A DNA stretch of 28,916 nucleotides from the IMG/VR virus record IMGVR_UViG_3300045952_000234, positions 1 to 28,916 of that record; one strand, given 5' to 3'. Below, in pieces: positions 21,926 to 28,916 of the stretch. Below the pieces are notes generated by a model. That model saw only the letters and a program-made list of their open reading frames with translations, made no database searches and was not told the DNA's origin. Source of the DNA: a virus. How positions within the stretch are numbered: position 1 is the first letter of the stretch; each line of letters opens with the position of its first letter. The position numbers and the translations under genes were made by a program.

Positions 21926-23097
21926 TACCCACCTCCTCGCTGCATAGACATGATTTCGTTGATACGGTCCTGAAGGGCCTCTTGGAAATCAGCCCAATCA
22001 TCAGCAGAAAAGTCGCCTGGACCAACCTGTCGACCAGTCCAGGTTTTTCCAAGGAATTTCGACCATTCAGGATCATCGGCCATCTGCTCAAGGGCCAAAT
22101 CTCGAGCCGATTGCTGAGCACCTGGAGTAACGAAGACGTTGTTCTGGCTACGTTCGGGAGGATTGAGCGCTCGGTAAACGCTCGCTCCTGCAGTAGCCTC
22201 CTGAGCAGCCACCCGACGTGGGTCAAGCTGCTGATCAAGAGCGAGACGACCTCTCGCAGTTGCAGCGTTCGATTCTGCCGCTCCTGCCTGCCGTTGAGAG
22301 ACCTTGAGTTGAGCGGCTTGAATGGCTTTGGCCGGAACGATGAAGCTGTCGTTCTGGTCGTTCTTGTTCTGGTAGAGGATGGAGCCATCTTCCTGAACGA
22401 AATGGTCGTAGCCAGGACGATTCTGGGCCTTGGCATACGCTTCAGCCCTGGTCCTTGCGGCTTCAGCAGTGACTCCACGGGTCGTAATCAGATTGTCTGA
22501 TTCCCGCTTCTTCATGAGATATTCGTCGTATTTCAGACCCATCTCCCGAGCCGCCTTGAGGCCCGCGAGCTGAGTCCTCAGGTCCTCCTGCTCGATGTCA
22601 GCCTGCTCCTTCAAGGTGCCCAGACGATTGGAGTAATCGGCCATCGCAGACCGATACTTGCTCGTATTGACATCTTGGGCAACTCGGATACCTTCGCCGG
22701 GGTCCCTCATGCCAGCAGAGAAGCCTGAGAGACCAGCCGCGATTCGAGTCAACCAATTCGGCTTGTATTCCTCCCGACTGGGGACTTCGTTGAGAGCCTG
22801 ACGATAAGCTGAAAGACCCGGTCCGGCTTGCTGTCGAAGCCTTTCCATCTCCTCGTAGAATCGAGAAGCCTCATCCTGAGGAGGACGAACCGGAACGTCC
22901 TGTTCAATGTCAGGGCCTCCCGTATCGAAGTTGATCTGAGGGCCAACTGGAGCTGGCCCCCCGAACAACCCACGATAGGGTTTTGACGGCATCGAGGGAG
23001 GAGCACCCCCCATCATTGGAGAGCCTCCTCCTCTCATCGGGCTTTGGGCCATGATCCGGCTTTGCCGAATCGATGAAATGGGATTACGCAGCACCAC
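21925..23097 (-). CDS. Probable virion protein, helical with Gly/Pro head
   Basis: The 390-residue product starts at GTG 23097, overlapping the upstream gene by 14 bases, with GGAAGG upstream; ATG at 23052 is an alternative but lacks a ribosome binding site. Residues 1-70 are Met/Gly/Pro-rich, 75-230 strongly helical with Glu/Arg/Ala heptads (long coiled coil around LKEQADIEQEDLRTQLAG), 240-270 contain a small beta insert (FVQEDGSILYQNKND), and the end is acidic helix. It fits an internal virion or tail component. No family recognised. Confidence 0.68.
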   Translation of the reverse strand: MVLRNPISSIRQSRIMAQSPMRGGGSPMMGGAPPSMPSKPYRGLFGGPAPVGPQINFDTGGPDIEQDVPVRPPQDEASRFYEEMERLRQQAGPGLSAYRQALNEVPSREEYKPNWLTRIAAGLSGFSAGMRDPGEGIRVAQDVNTSKYRSAMADYSNRLGTLKEQADIEQEDLRTQLAGLKAAREMGLKYDEYLMKKRESDNLITTRGVTAEAARTRAEAYAKAQNRPGYDHFVQEDGSILYQNKNDQNDSFIVPAKAIQAAQLKVSQRQAGAAESNAATARGRLALDQQLDPRRVAAQEATAGASVYRALNPPERSQNNVFVTPGAQQSARDLALEQMADDPEWSKFLGKTWTGRQVGPGDFSADDWADFQEALQDRINEIMSMQRGGG

Positions 23098-24625
23098 GTG
23101 CCACCGCCTTCCCGAGGAGCATCAGGAGACCCATCACATCGACGAGGGCAATGCTCTTTCCGTCACCCACGCCGAAGATCTCCTTCATGTCCTGAGCCAT
23201 CGGTCCAAGGTGTCGTTCACCGAGTTCCGACTTGTATTCCCACGTGAAGATTGGGAGGCTCTTGAACTTCTCGACGATGTTCAAGTCGGTCACTTCTTCG
23301 ATGTTGGTCTTGAGGGTTCGGTCCGACGTAGCGGCCTTTGCACCGACTCCGATAGCCCCGAGACCGGTCATGCCGCCTGCAAACGCTCCGGCGAGTCCAC
23401 CGATTGTGGAGACCCAGTCGCGCTTCGGATTGTTCTGCATCCTCTGGTCGATACCACCGGAGCGCTGCCCGTAGTGGAGGTCGCGACCCTGGAGGTTCTT
23501 GTCGAGATACATCTCAACTTCCCCTGGGCGCATACCGTAGAGCGACTGCATTCCCTCGAGACCCATCATGCGAGAGTCACGATTGAAGTCAGCCTGCCAC
23601 TTGGCGTCGGCGGCAGATTGAGCAGCACCGGCAGCCCCTCGAGCAGCTGCGGATTCTGCCATTCCTTCGAGGCCCTGAGTCCCGAACATCTTGCCCTTCT
23701 GGATCAGACCCTGCATCCCGATTTCGTTGCCGCCTCCAGCGTTGGCTGCACCGAGCCGGGTTCCTGCGATGGCGTTGACCATGTTGGCCTCGGTCTCGGA
23801 GGCTCCCCGTAGACCAGCCAAACGGTTAGATGATAGCAGGCTCTGGAGAGCTGCTTCAGATTGTGCAATATTCGTTCCACCCCATTGCCTCCCTTGTCTC
23901 ACCTGGTCGGAGATTCCGAGTTCGGCGTTGAGGGCTGCCTCGGCACCTGCCGCGGACTGTTGACGAGCAAGCCGACCAGCAAGAGCAGCTCGTCCTGGAC
24001 CGTAACCACCCTGAACTGCCGCACCACGATTGGCTTCCTCCTGCATCTGACGGTAAAATGCAGGAATTGTCGAGGTCGCTCGACTTCGCATGTTGGCGCG
24101 GTCTTCCATCGAGAGTCCACCTGTTTTGGCGAACTCGTCGAAGACCCCGCCGCCACGCATCCGGGCCTGACCAGCCGCATCGACGCCTCCGGACGTTCCC
24201 ATCTCCTTGAACTTGGCGATGTTCTCGTCCATCGACTTGATGCGGGCAGGGTCCCACCCACCTGACGCGGCTAGGTCGCCGAGGTGTCCTTGGAATTGGT
24301 TGAATCGACCCGTGTCGACTCCTCCCCCTCCCATGAAGTCCCGGTAGGACCCTTCGACGTCCCCAAACCGAGTGTCTCCAGCCCCACCGCCACCACCACC
24401 GCCGCCCCCGCCACCGCCATAAGCAGCAGGATTAAAATCATATTTCCCCTCCGCAAAGTCCTTGAAGCCCTGATACTGGACTCCATACATGTCGGAGGCG
24501 CGACCCGTGGACCCACCAATACCTTTGTTGACCGTGTCCATGTATTGGTTGTGCTCGCCCTGGGAGGCGGCACGGTCCTGAGCCAACATTGCGTTGGTCT
24601 TTTTCTGTTCTTTTCCACCACCCAT
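23084..24625 (-). CDS. Gly/Ala-rich virion protein with S74-like chaperone end
   Basis: The 513-residue protein has a Gly run of 12 near residues 69-80, an Ala/Gly/Gln-rich helical body (190-400), and a last 80 residues (434-513) that match the intramolecular chaperone (peptidase S74) domain: SDRTLKTNI, a hydrophobic strand near FTWEYKSELG, and HLGPMAQDMKEIFG. The Ser-Asp pair at 434-435 is the expected self-cleavage site of S74 proteins. The domain is shorter than usual and lacks the long terminal helix seen in tailspikes. It probably trims itself after helping the body fold. It starts at ATG 24625 after AGGAAGG. Confidence 0.75.
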   Translation of the reverse strand: MGGGKEQKKTNAMLAQDRAASQGEHNQYMDTVNKGIGGSTGRASDMYGVQYQGFKDFAEGKYDFNPAAYGGGGGGGGGGGGAGDTRFGDVEGSYRDFMGGGGVDTGRFNQFQGHLGDLAASGGWDPARIKSMDENIAKFKEMGTSGGVDAAGQARMRGGGVFDEFAKTGGLSMEDRANMRSRATSTIPAFYRQMQEEANRGAAVQGGYGPGRAALAGRLARQQSAAGAEAALNAELGISDQVRQGRQWGGTNIAQSEAALQSLLSSNRLAGLRGASETEANMVNAIAGTRLGAANAGGGNEIGMQGLIQKGKMFGTQGLEGMAESAAARGAAGAAQSAADAKWQADFNRDSRMMGLEGMQSLYGMRPGEVEMYLDKNLQGRDLHYGQRSGGIDQRMQNNPKRDWVSTIGGLAGAFAGGMTGLGAIGVGAKAATSDRTLKTNIEEVTDLNIVEKFKSLPIFTWEYKSELGERHLGPMAQDMKEIFGVGDGKSIALVDVMGLLMLLGKAVARGAA

Positions 24626-24626
24626 G

Positions 24627-25013
24627 TCACACCTTCCTAAGCAGGAGTTCTCCTGGTTCGTCTACGATTTCAAAGGAGAAGTGTTTGGCAACAACGGATG
24701 CGAAGGAAGGATCTCTCGCGAAAAGATACATATCTTCGAGGCCGACTCGTTCAGTGCCTCGAATGCCCTCAACGATGAGGAGCTTGAGAGCTTCGACCTT
24801 GTGCCGTGGTCGAGCATCCTTATCGAGGATTAGCACCGCTTCGGCAAACATCTTGACCTGACCATAGGCCACGATATTACCATCATCGTCCTCGATAACA
24901 GCGTCAATGATGGAGCACTTGCGATTCGGAACCGAGAAGTCGTTAGCATGATGTTTGCGCCAGATTTCGTCGATTCGTTCGATATCGCTCTCTCGAAAAG
25001 GTCGGAGTCTCAT
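24627..25013 (-). CDS. GNAT-like acyltransferase fold protein
   Basis: The ATG at 25013 overlaps the upstream stop (ATGA), giving 128 residues. The pattern is GNAT-like: MRLRPFRESDIERIDEIWRK strand and helix, an acidic beta hairpin (IEDDDGNIVAYGQVKMF), then a helix around the acyl-CoA region (VEALKLLIVEGIRG) and a last strand pair (FSFEIVDEPGELLLRK). The pyrophosphate loop Q/RxxGxG/A is not obvious, so catalytic activity is uncertain. It follows a methyltransferase and a radical SAM gene and may add another modification to the same target. Confidence 0.6.
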   Translation of the reverse strand: MRLRPFRESDIERIDEIWRKHHANDFSVPNRKCSIIDAVIEDDDGNIVAYGQVKMFAEAVLILDKDARPRHKVEALKLLIVEGIRGTERVGLEDMYLFARDPSFASVVAKHFSFEIVDEPGELLLRKV

Positions 25014-26383
25014 GATTTCGGTTTCAGAATTTTGACCTCGGCTGACATGTCGTGTTCCTGCCAAACGTAGTCGAAGTTTGAGGCAAGAAGATTGTCACCA
25101 GCAAAGTCCCATTCACCGTAGGAGTAAACGACCAGATACTTGGTGCAGGCTCTCAGGTGCTTGATGAGTGTCTCGGCCTTCTCCGGTTGGACCTCTCGGA
25201 ACCTGTTCACAGATATCAGGACCAACTGATACATATGAGGGAGGAAATTTCGAGCGCTGAATATGTCCCCTGAGAAAACCTGATCCTTCCCGATTCTCTC
25301 GACAGCCTTCCAGTATCTCCCGTCGTCCATTTCGATTCCGTAAGGCTCCAGGAAGCTGTGTTGAGCCTTAAGTCTTTCGAGGAGGAGACCGTTTCCACAA
25401 CCGAGGTCAAGCATCTTCCCCGGTTCAAAAAGCACCTTTCCGACCGCCCGGAGCACAACCTCGTGAGCCGTATTCTGAGCCGTGAAAGAACTGAAGCCGT
25501 TGTCGGTCCAGACATCCTTGAGATTCTCAATGCTCAAGAGTTGGGGCCGTGCATGTCGAAAAGGGAACTCGATTCCGGTTTCTCCCTCCACCGGATACTG
25601 AGGACCATCGTAGTCCACGATCGCCGGTTTCGCCAGTGCATCGGAGGAGGTGATGATTTTCACGACCGGAGTTGTTATGATTGCTACCCCGTGGAGAGAT
25701 GACCAACGAGCAGGCCAGTTCAACATCTCTATGAGCCAGTAGATTTGCTCTTTGTAACCAAGATGAATTCCGTGGGCTAGGATAGCCTCCCCGATATCCG
25801 ACGTCGGCTCACAGTTGAAGGAGCACGGAAGATGAAAGACAGAACGAACTCCGAGATGACGGAGGAGGATGTTGCACCTGAAAGGACCGGAAACGAGACC
25901 AGAACGGAACCCGGCCATCGGAAAGGTCAAATCCCGCCAGCCTCCAACATCCCACCACTTCTGAAAAAAGGCCGAACAGCAGACAGGATAGCCGAGAAAA
26001 AAGCCGATAGCCTGCTGGTCCTTTTCCTCCCAAAACTTAAGAAATGCGGTGGCATCGTGACCAAAGTAAACTCGATAGGCCCAGGGCTTACTCGGGACAA
26101 ATTCGGTCGTGGCATTCCCATAAACTTCAGGGACGCCCTCCTGACCCAACATGACCATCTCAAGCTCGTTTTCCATGCACCATCTCTGGAACTTCACGAT
26201 TTCGCCCGGCCGAACCGACTGTAGTCCACCGCGTCGCATGTTCGAGATGACAGTTCGTTTTTCGATCTCCAGCCAGAGGTTGTTGATTTCGCGAATCCTC
26301 GGTTCCCAAGTAGTCCGAGCCAGCTCAGAGGCCCAGACTATTCGAGTGAATTCAGGAAGACTGAAATTGAGGCGGTGGTCCAT
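25010..26383 (-). CDS. Cys-rich (DUF483-like?) domain fused to SAM methyltransferase
   Basis: The 457-residue protein has two parts. The first (about 1-260) contains GYPVCCSAFF (CC at 135-136), C170, and HLPCSFNCEPT (C187, C191), a pattern I associate with DUF483-type proteins; these Cys could bind a metal. The second (about 300-457) is a Rossmann methyltransferase with DLGCGNG at 325-331 and an acidic YGIEMDD strand end that should bind SAM. The gene overlaps the end of the radical SAM gene by 32 bases, with GGAG before its ATG. It probably modifies a protein, most likely one encoded beside it; the target is inferred. Confidence 0.75.
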   Translation of the reverse strand: MDHRLNFSLPEFTRIVWASELARTTWEPRIREINNLWLEIEKRTVISNMRRGGLQSVRPGEIVKFQRWCMENELEMVMLGQEGVPEVYGNATTEFVPSKPWAYRVYFGHDATAFLKFWEEKDQQAIGFFLGYPVCCSAFFQKWWDVGGWRDLTFPMAGFRSGLVSGPFRCNILLRHLGVRSVFHLPCSFNCEPTSDIGEAILAHGIHLGYKEQIYWLIEMLNWPARWSSLHGVAIITTPVVKIITSSDALAKPAIVDYDGPQYPVEGETGIEFPFRHARPQLLSIENLKDVWTDNGFSSFTAQNTAHEVVLRAVGKVLFEPGKMLDLGCGNGLLLERLKAQHSFLEPYGIEMDDGRYWKAVERIGKDQVFSGDIFSARNFLPHMYQLVLISVNRFREVQPEKAETLIKHLRACTKYLVVYSYGEWDFAGDNLLASNFDYVWQEHDMSAEVKILKPKS

Positions 26384-27584
26384 TGATTATCACTCCAGGG
26401 ATTCCTCCCTCATATTTTTGGTCCGTATCGAGATGCCAGTCCTCGTGTGGAGTGTCGATGTGCGGAGTGTCAACATGAGGAGTATCCGTATGGTCTCCCA
26501 TCCAATGAGTTACGAGTCCTTCGGTTTTTCGTTGACCGTCGACGATTTGCCGCCCTTCGAGAAGTAAATCTTTCTCGATCCTCTCGAAAAGAGAATACCA
26601 CATTCGACAATCACGTGTTCGGTTGCGCCAGTCTCCGTCGATTGCGGTGCCGGGACACTGTCCCTTGCAATGAGCGAAATACTTACAATCCTTACATCCT
26701 CCGAACTCTTGAGGTGTGTGGTGGAGTAGGATATATCTCTCAAAGCCAGGCGTATCCGCCTTAATCCAGTTGACACCATCCTTATTAGTCCGACCACAAT
26801 TACTACGAGAACCGTCAGGACCAACGCCCTGAACAGCATTCGTAGTAGCTGGATCGCAGTGATTCCAGACGCAAGAAACATGAGGGCTAAGCTCAGTAAG
26901 CAGAGCCCTAATGTCACAATAAGGTTCAACTCTAAGTTTCGACGTCTTCGACCATTCATAGAGGTCCAGAAAGGCAGCTATCGTTTCTTCCTCCGATAGT
27001 GCGTCTTGCTCTCTACCTTTCTCGACCTCCAGATTGTGGAGGTTGATGAACCTTACTCCGATTTCCTGGAGACCTTCCAACCAGTTCATCAGAGCACCGA
27101 TTCTAAACGGACTCGCGTTCTCCTTGTGAATAGTGACGATGATGGAAGGTGGCATCCCCTCACGACAGAGTTTCGTTATTGCATCCAGTGTGCGCTCGGT
27201 GGCAACCAGAGTAGAATCGTAATCGCCACAGCTCCGCAGAGAATTAAGAGGGCCAGGACCATCAACAGATATTCCAACACCGACATTGTATTTCTTAAAA
27301 AGTTCGATATGGTCCGGCGTAATGAGCGATCCGTTGGTTTGGAGGCCATTTTTGTGGAACCTCTCGAAACCGAATTTCCAGACTTCTTCGAGGTGTTCGA
27401 TTGGAGCGAGAAGCGGCTCACCTCCGAAAACAGCGAAGTCCCAGTTCATGTCAGAGAGGACCTTCTTCGCGCGCTCCCAATTCCGAGGCGAGTTGATATT
27501 ACCAGCGTCTCGCATTGGGTCCTGATAACAATACGAGCACTTCAGATTACACGCGATGCCGACGGGAGTATACTCTATAGTCAT
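26352..27584 (-). CDS. Radical SAM/SPASM enzyme with His-x-Asp repeat tail
   Basis: A 410-residue enzyme. CNLKCSYC (C12, C16, C19) binds the radical SAM 4Fe-4S cluster; GGEP (54-57), LQTNGS (81-86) and SVDGP (106-110) are further core motifs. The SPASM domain is complete: C243-x14-G-x4-C263, then C297-x2-C-x5-C306-x3-C310 and C326, as in peptide and protein maturases (anSME, sactipeptide and related enzymes). Residues 365-386 then hold five His-x-Asp units with His at 365, 370, 375, 380 and 384, copying the neighbour's repeat. The gene overlaps the repeat protein's stop by ATGA, so the two are made together. Likely role: radical modification of that protein. Reaction unknown. Confidence 0.9.
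   Translation of the reverse strand: MTIEYTPVGIACNLKCSYCYQDPMRDAGNINSPRNWERAKKVLSDMNWDFAVFGGEPLLAPIEHLEEVWKFGFERFHKNGLQTNGSLITPDHIELFKKYNVGVGISVDGPGPLNSLRSCGDYDSTLVATERTLDAITKLCREGMPPSIIVTIHKENASPFRIGALMNWLEGLQEIGVRFINLHNLEVEKGREQDALSEEETIAAFLDLYEWSKTSKLRVEPYCDIRALLTELSPHVSCVWNHCDPATTNAVQGVGPDGSRSNCGRTNKDGVNWIKADTPGFERYILLHHTPQEFGGCKDCKYFAHCKGQCPGTAIDGDWRNRTRDCRMWYSLFERIEKDLLLEGRQIVDGQRKTEGLVTHWMGDHTDTPHVDTPHIDTPHEDWHLDTDQKYEGGIPGVIINGPPPQFQSS
26427..26492 (-). repeat. Five-residue His-Asp repeat at the end of the radical SAM gene
   Basis: This DNA encodes residues 365-386: DTPH units with His every five residues (HTDTP, HVDTP, HIDTP, HED) and a last HLD. The coding strand repeats GATACTCCTCAT-type units, and the 12-mer ATGAGGAGTATC (plus strand) occurs here and twice within the neighbouring repeat gene (near 27610 and 27968). 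Confidence 0.85.
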
Positions 27585-28441
27585 GGTCCAAGATTCACCG
27601 GGTCGTCCGTATGAGGAGTATCGTTATGAGCTACGTCAGTATGGTCCTGGTGAGGCACGTTTACAGCAGGAGCGTCACCGTGGATGTCTCCGTGTGAACC
27701 GTCCGTATGACCATCCGAGTGACCCGAATCACCGTGCCCACCATCACCGTGAGAATCTCCATGACCTGTGTCACCGTGGCTATCACCGTGGTCGTTATGA
27801 GTTTGATCATTATGGCCGCTATTGCTACCTGGAGACTGGTCGTAGTGAGTGTCTAGGTGGTGTCCATCTGACGCGTCATTAAATGTGAGGTAGCCGTCAA
27901 AATGACTCGCGGTATCCCAGATGTCATAATGGGTATCGTTAAACGGAACGTCTCCGTGGTCATCTCCATGAGGAGTATCACCGTGAGTATCACCATGACT
28001 GTCACCATGAGGTGTGTCGTCGTGGGCATCACCGTGAGCACCATCAGTGTGGGAGTCACTATGAGGAGAATTGGTATGAGGAACATCGACGTGAGAAGAA
28101 GCGCCTCCTCCATCACCGTGAGCAACGTCGCCGTGGGTATATCCTCGAAAGGTTCCAGTTTGGTGCATCCAGAGAAACCAAACATGGTCAACCCAAATGG
28201 AACCAGGAGCAGGGAGACCAAAGATATCTCCAGGGACTCCCATATGAAGCCGATACATCCGAGTTCCAGCCTCGTTAATGTATCGGAACTCCGGCCCGTC
28301 GACGTAGATAGACCCCGGCGCTGCCTGACCAACACCAAGATTGGTCAGAAATTGTCCGGAACATCTCCACTCGCTGCCATACTGGTCAACGTAGTGGAAA
28401 TTGTCGCCGTGAATCCAAATCGAGCCAGGAGCCTTAGCCAT
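27581..28441 (-). CDS. Repeat protein with His-x-Asp tract, probable fibre component and modification substrate
   Basis: The 286-residue protein has three N-terminal repeats starting APGSI at residues 4, 41 and 78, exactly 37 apart, each with an aromatic strand pattern (SIWIHGDNFHYVD, SIYVDGPEFRYIN, SIWVDHVWFLWMH). From residue 102 to about 279 it has about 33 His, of which about 31 are in His-x-Asp, most often HGD, HSD or HTD, with Ser, Thr, Gly and Pro between. There are few hydrophobic residues in the tract, so it should be an extended chain or a metal-bound fibre. It follows a tail-fibre-like gene and overlaps the radical SAM gene. The His/Asp pattern suggests metal binding or radical modification; both are inferred. 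Confidence 0.85.
   Translation of the reverse strand: MAKAPGSIWIHGDNFHYVDQYGSEWRCSGQFLTNLGVGQAAPGSIYVDGPEFRYINEAGTRMYRLHMGVPGDIFGLPAPGSIWVDHVWFLWMHQTGTFRGYTHGDVAHGDGGGASSHVDVPHTNSPHSDSHTDGAHGDAHDDTPHGDSHGDTHGDTPHGDDHGDVPFNDTHYDIWDTASHFDGYLTFNDASDGHHLDTHYDQSPGSNSGHNDQTHNDHGDSHGDTGHGDSHGDGGHGDSGHSDGHTDGSHGDIHGDAPAVNVPHQDHTDVAHNDTPHTDDPVNLGP
27605..28135 (-). repeat. Region encoding the His-x-Asp tract
   Basis: About 530 bp of degenerate 9- to 15-bp units based on CAY-GGN-GAY (His-Gly-Asp), interrupted once around 27.85-27.93 kb by a less repetitive segment (residues about 172-200, FDGYLTFNDASDG). Units vary in length and codons, unlike a fresh tandem duplication, so the protein pattern seems to be kept by selection. 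Confidence 0.85.
28139..28432 (-). repeat. Three 37-residue repeats
   Basis: Residues 4-40, 41-77 and 78-101 (last one cut short) each start APGSI followed by W/Y, I/V, a charged turn, an aromatic strand and G(S/T). The spacing of exactly 37 residues twice supports duplication of a small beta unit. Confidence 0.8.
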
Positions 28442-28916
28442 TACGCTGGGACGAATTTATTGGTGCCAACCGGAATGATGAGACCAGTGGGAATACTGCA
28501 TCCCATGTCTCCACGAACAATCAGACCAGCGATAGTCGCTGCTGCATTCCGAACGTAAAGAGCGTTTTCGGTCTTGATGCTTGCTGCGTTTATGAGGACG
28601 CCTTGAGAGTTTGCAGGAGAGGTTATGACGGCCACCCAGTTTCCGGCCATCCCAACTACGTTGAGAGCGATATCAGTGGTAGACGCAATATGGAAACGCC
28701 CTCCATTGAACGTCATGTTACCGCCCAGGTTGGCGTTACTGATACCGACAGCGTTAAGATTTCCTCCTGAAATGTTGACGGCGTTGGCGTTCTGGTCCGC
28801 CATCGTCCCCAGTGCAAGAGCAGACTTGAGAGCAGGGATAGTCGTGACGCCAGTGCCACCACCATCCACACCAAGGACTTTGTCAACGAATGCGCTCCCG
28901 TTCCACTCCTGGAATT
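28441..28916 (-). CDS. Tail-fibre-like protein, C-terminal part (runs off the window)
   Basis: The frame is open to the window's right edge, so only the last 158 or so residues are seen. The visible start reads QEWNGSAFVDKVLG followed by GGGTGVTT, then MADQNANAVNISGGNLNAVG and beta-helix-like Gly/Asn/Ala repeats, all typical of phage tail fibre or receptor-binding distal parts. Its stop is TAA on the minus strand, and the next gene's ATG starts at its last base. It places the following repeat protein in the fibre or tail-tip region. Confidence 0.8.
   Translation of the reverse strand, partial: FQEWNGSAFVDKVLGVDGGGTGVTTIPALKSALALGTMADQNANAVNISGGNLNAVGISNANLGGNMTFNGGRFHIASTTDIALNVVGMAGNWVAVITSPANSQGVLINAASIKTENALYVRNAAATIAGLIVRGDMGCSIPTGLIIPVGTNKFVPA

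Noticed and set aside
23051-23812. 253-codon plus-strand frame opposite the S74-domain gene
   Set aside because: It lies wholly antisense to a gene with a recognisable domain, and it has no promoter, ribosome binding site or motif.
27605-28135. CRISPR-like array of short repeats
   Set aside because: Units vary in length and sequence, there are no unique spacers of constant length, and the reading frame stays open across the whole region as a His-x-Asp protein.
27556-28558. Long plus-strand open frames opposite the His-x-Asp gene
   Set aside because: They are antisense by-products of the repetitive CAY-GGN-GAY codons; they give low-complexity Arg/His/Val/Thr sequences without ribosome binding sites and run against the operon direction.
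1-28916. tRNA or rRNA genes
   Set aside because: No cloverleaf with a GGTTCRANTCC T-arm and matching stems, and no rRNA-like stretch, was seen on either strand.

Overview
This window looks like about 29 kb of a tailed double-stranded DNA phage, probably from an environmental or metagenomic source. No integrase, lysogeny gene, tRNA, terminase, portal or capsid gene is visible. The host cannot be named from the sequence. Strong GGAGG-type ribosome binding sites, sigma70-like promoters and U-tract terminators point to a bacterium.

Layout, left to right. Positions 1-900 hold little or no coding sequence: a large imperfect inverted repeat around an AT-rich core, an extended -10 promoter near 460, and a leader of about 430 nt with a boxA-like antitermination element and several hairpins. 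Positions 905-4745 are a first rightward operon of small unknown proteins ending in a SNF2-type helicase and a clean terminator. Positions 4808-13296 are a long, tightly overlapped rightward early operon with a good promoter at 5413-5441. It carries many 50-110 residue proteins, an unusual number with paired CxxC zinc-ribbon motifs, then a Cas4/RecB-like nuclease, a Sak4/AAA_24-like RecA-fold ATPase and a likely single-strand DNA-binding protein. Positions 13422-13616 encode an isolated, extremely acidic protein followed by a terminator. Positions 13705-19266 are the replication and DNA-modification block: a ParB-methyltransferase fusion, a DUF4406 nucleotide enzyme, a uracil-DNA-glycosylase-like/family A DNA polymerase fusion, a DUF3987-like ATPase and a last zinc-ribbon protein.

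From 28916 down to 19181 everything is on the minus strand and converges on the replication block. In transcription order it is: the end of a tail-fibre-like protein; a protein with three 37-residue repeats and a tract of about 33 histidines, nearly all in His-x-Asp; a radical SAM/SPASM enzyme whose own C-terminus carries the same His-x-Asp repeat; a Cys-rich domain (possibly DUF483-like) fused to a SAM methyltransferase; a GNAT-like protein; a Gly-rich virion protein with a short S74-like chaperone end; and two large Ala/Gly/Pro-rich probable virion proteins. The genes overlap or abut, so they are probably translated from one late message.

The most interesting part is 25.0-28.4 kb. It reads as a phage-borne protein-modification cassette in which a radical SAM/SPASM maturase, a methyltransferase and possibly an acetyltransferase sit beside, and in frame-overlap with, a His-x-Asp repeat fibre protein that could be their substrate. 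Other notable items are a recurring TTGTTC-nnnGGCT-GAACAA palindrome, a zinc-ribbon gene nested out of frame in another gene, and the boxA-bearing leader.
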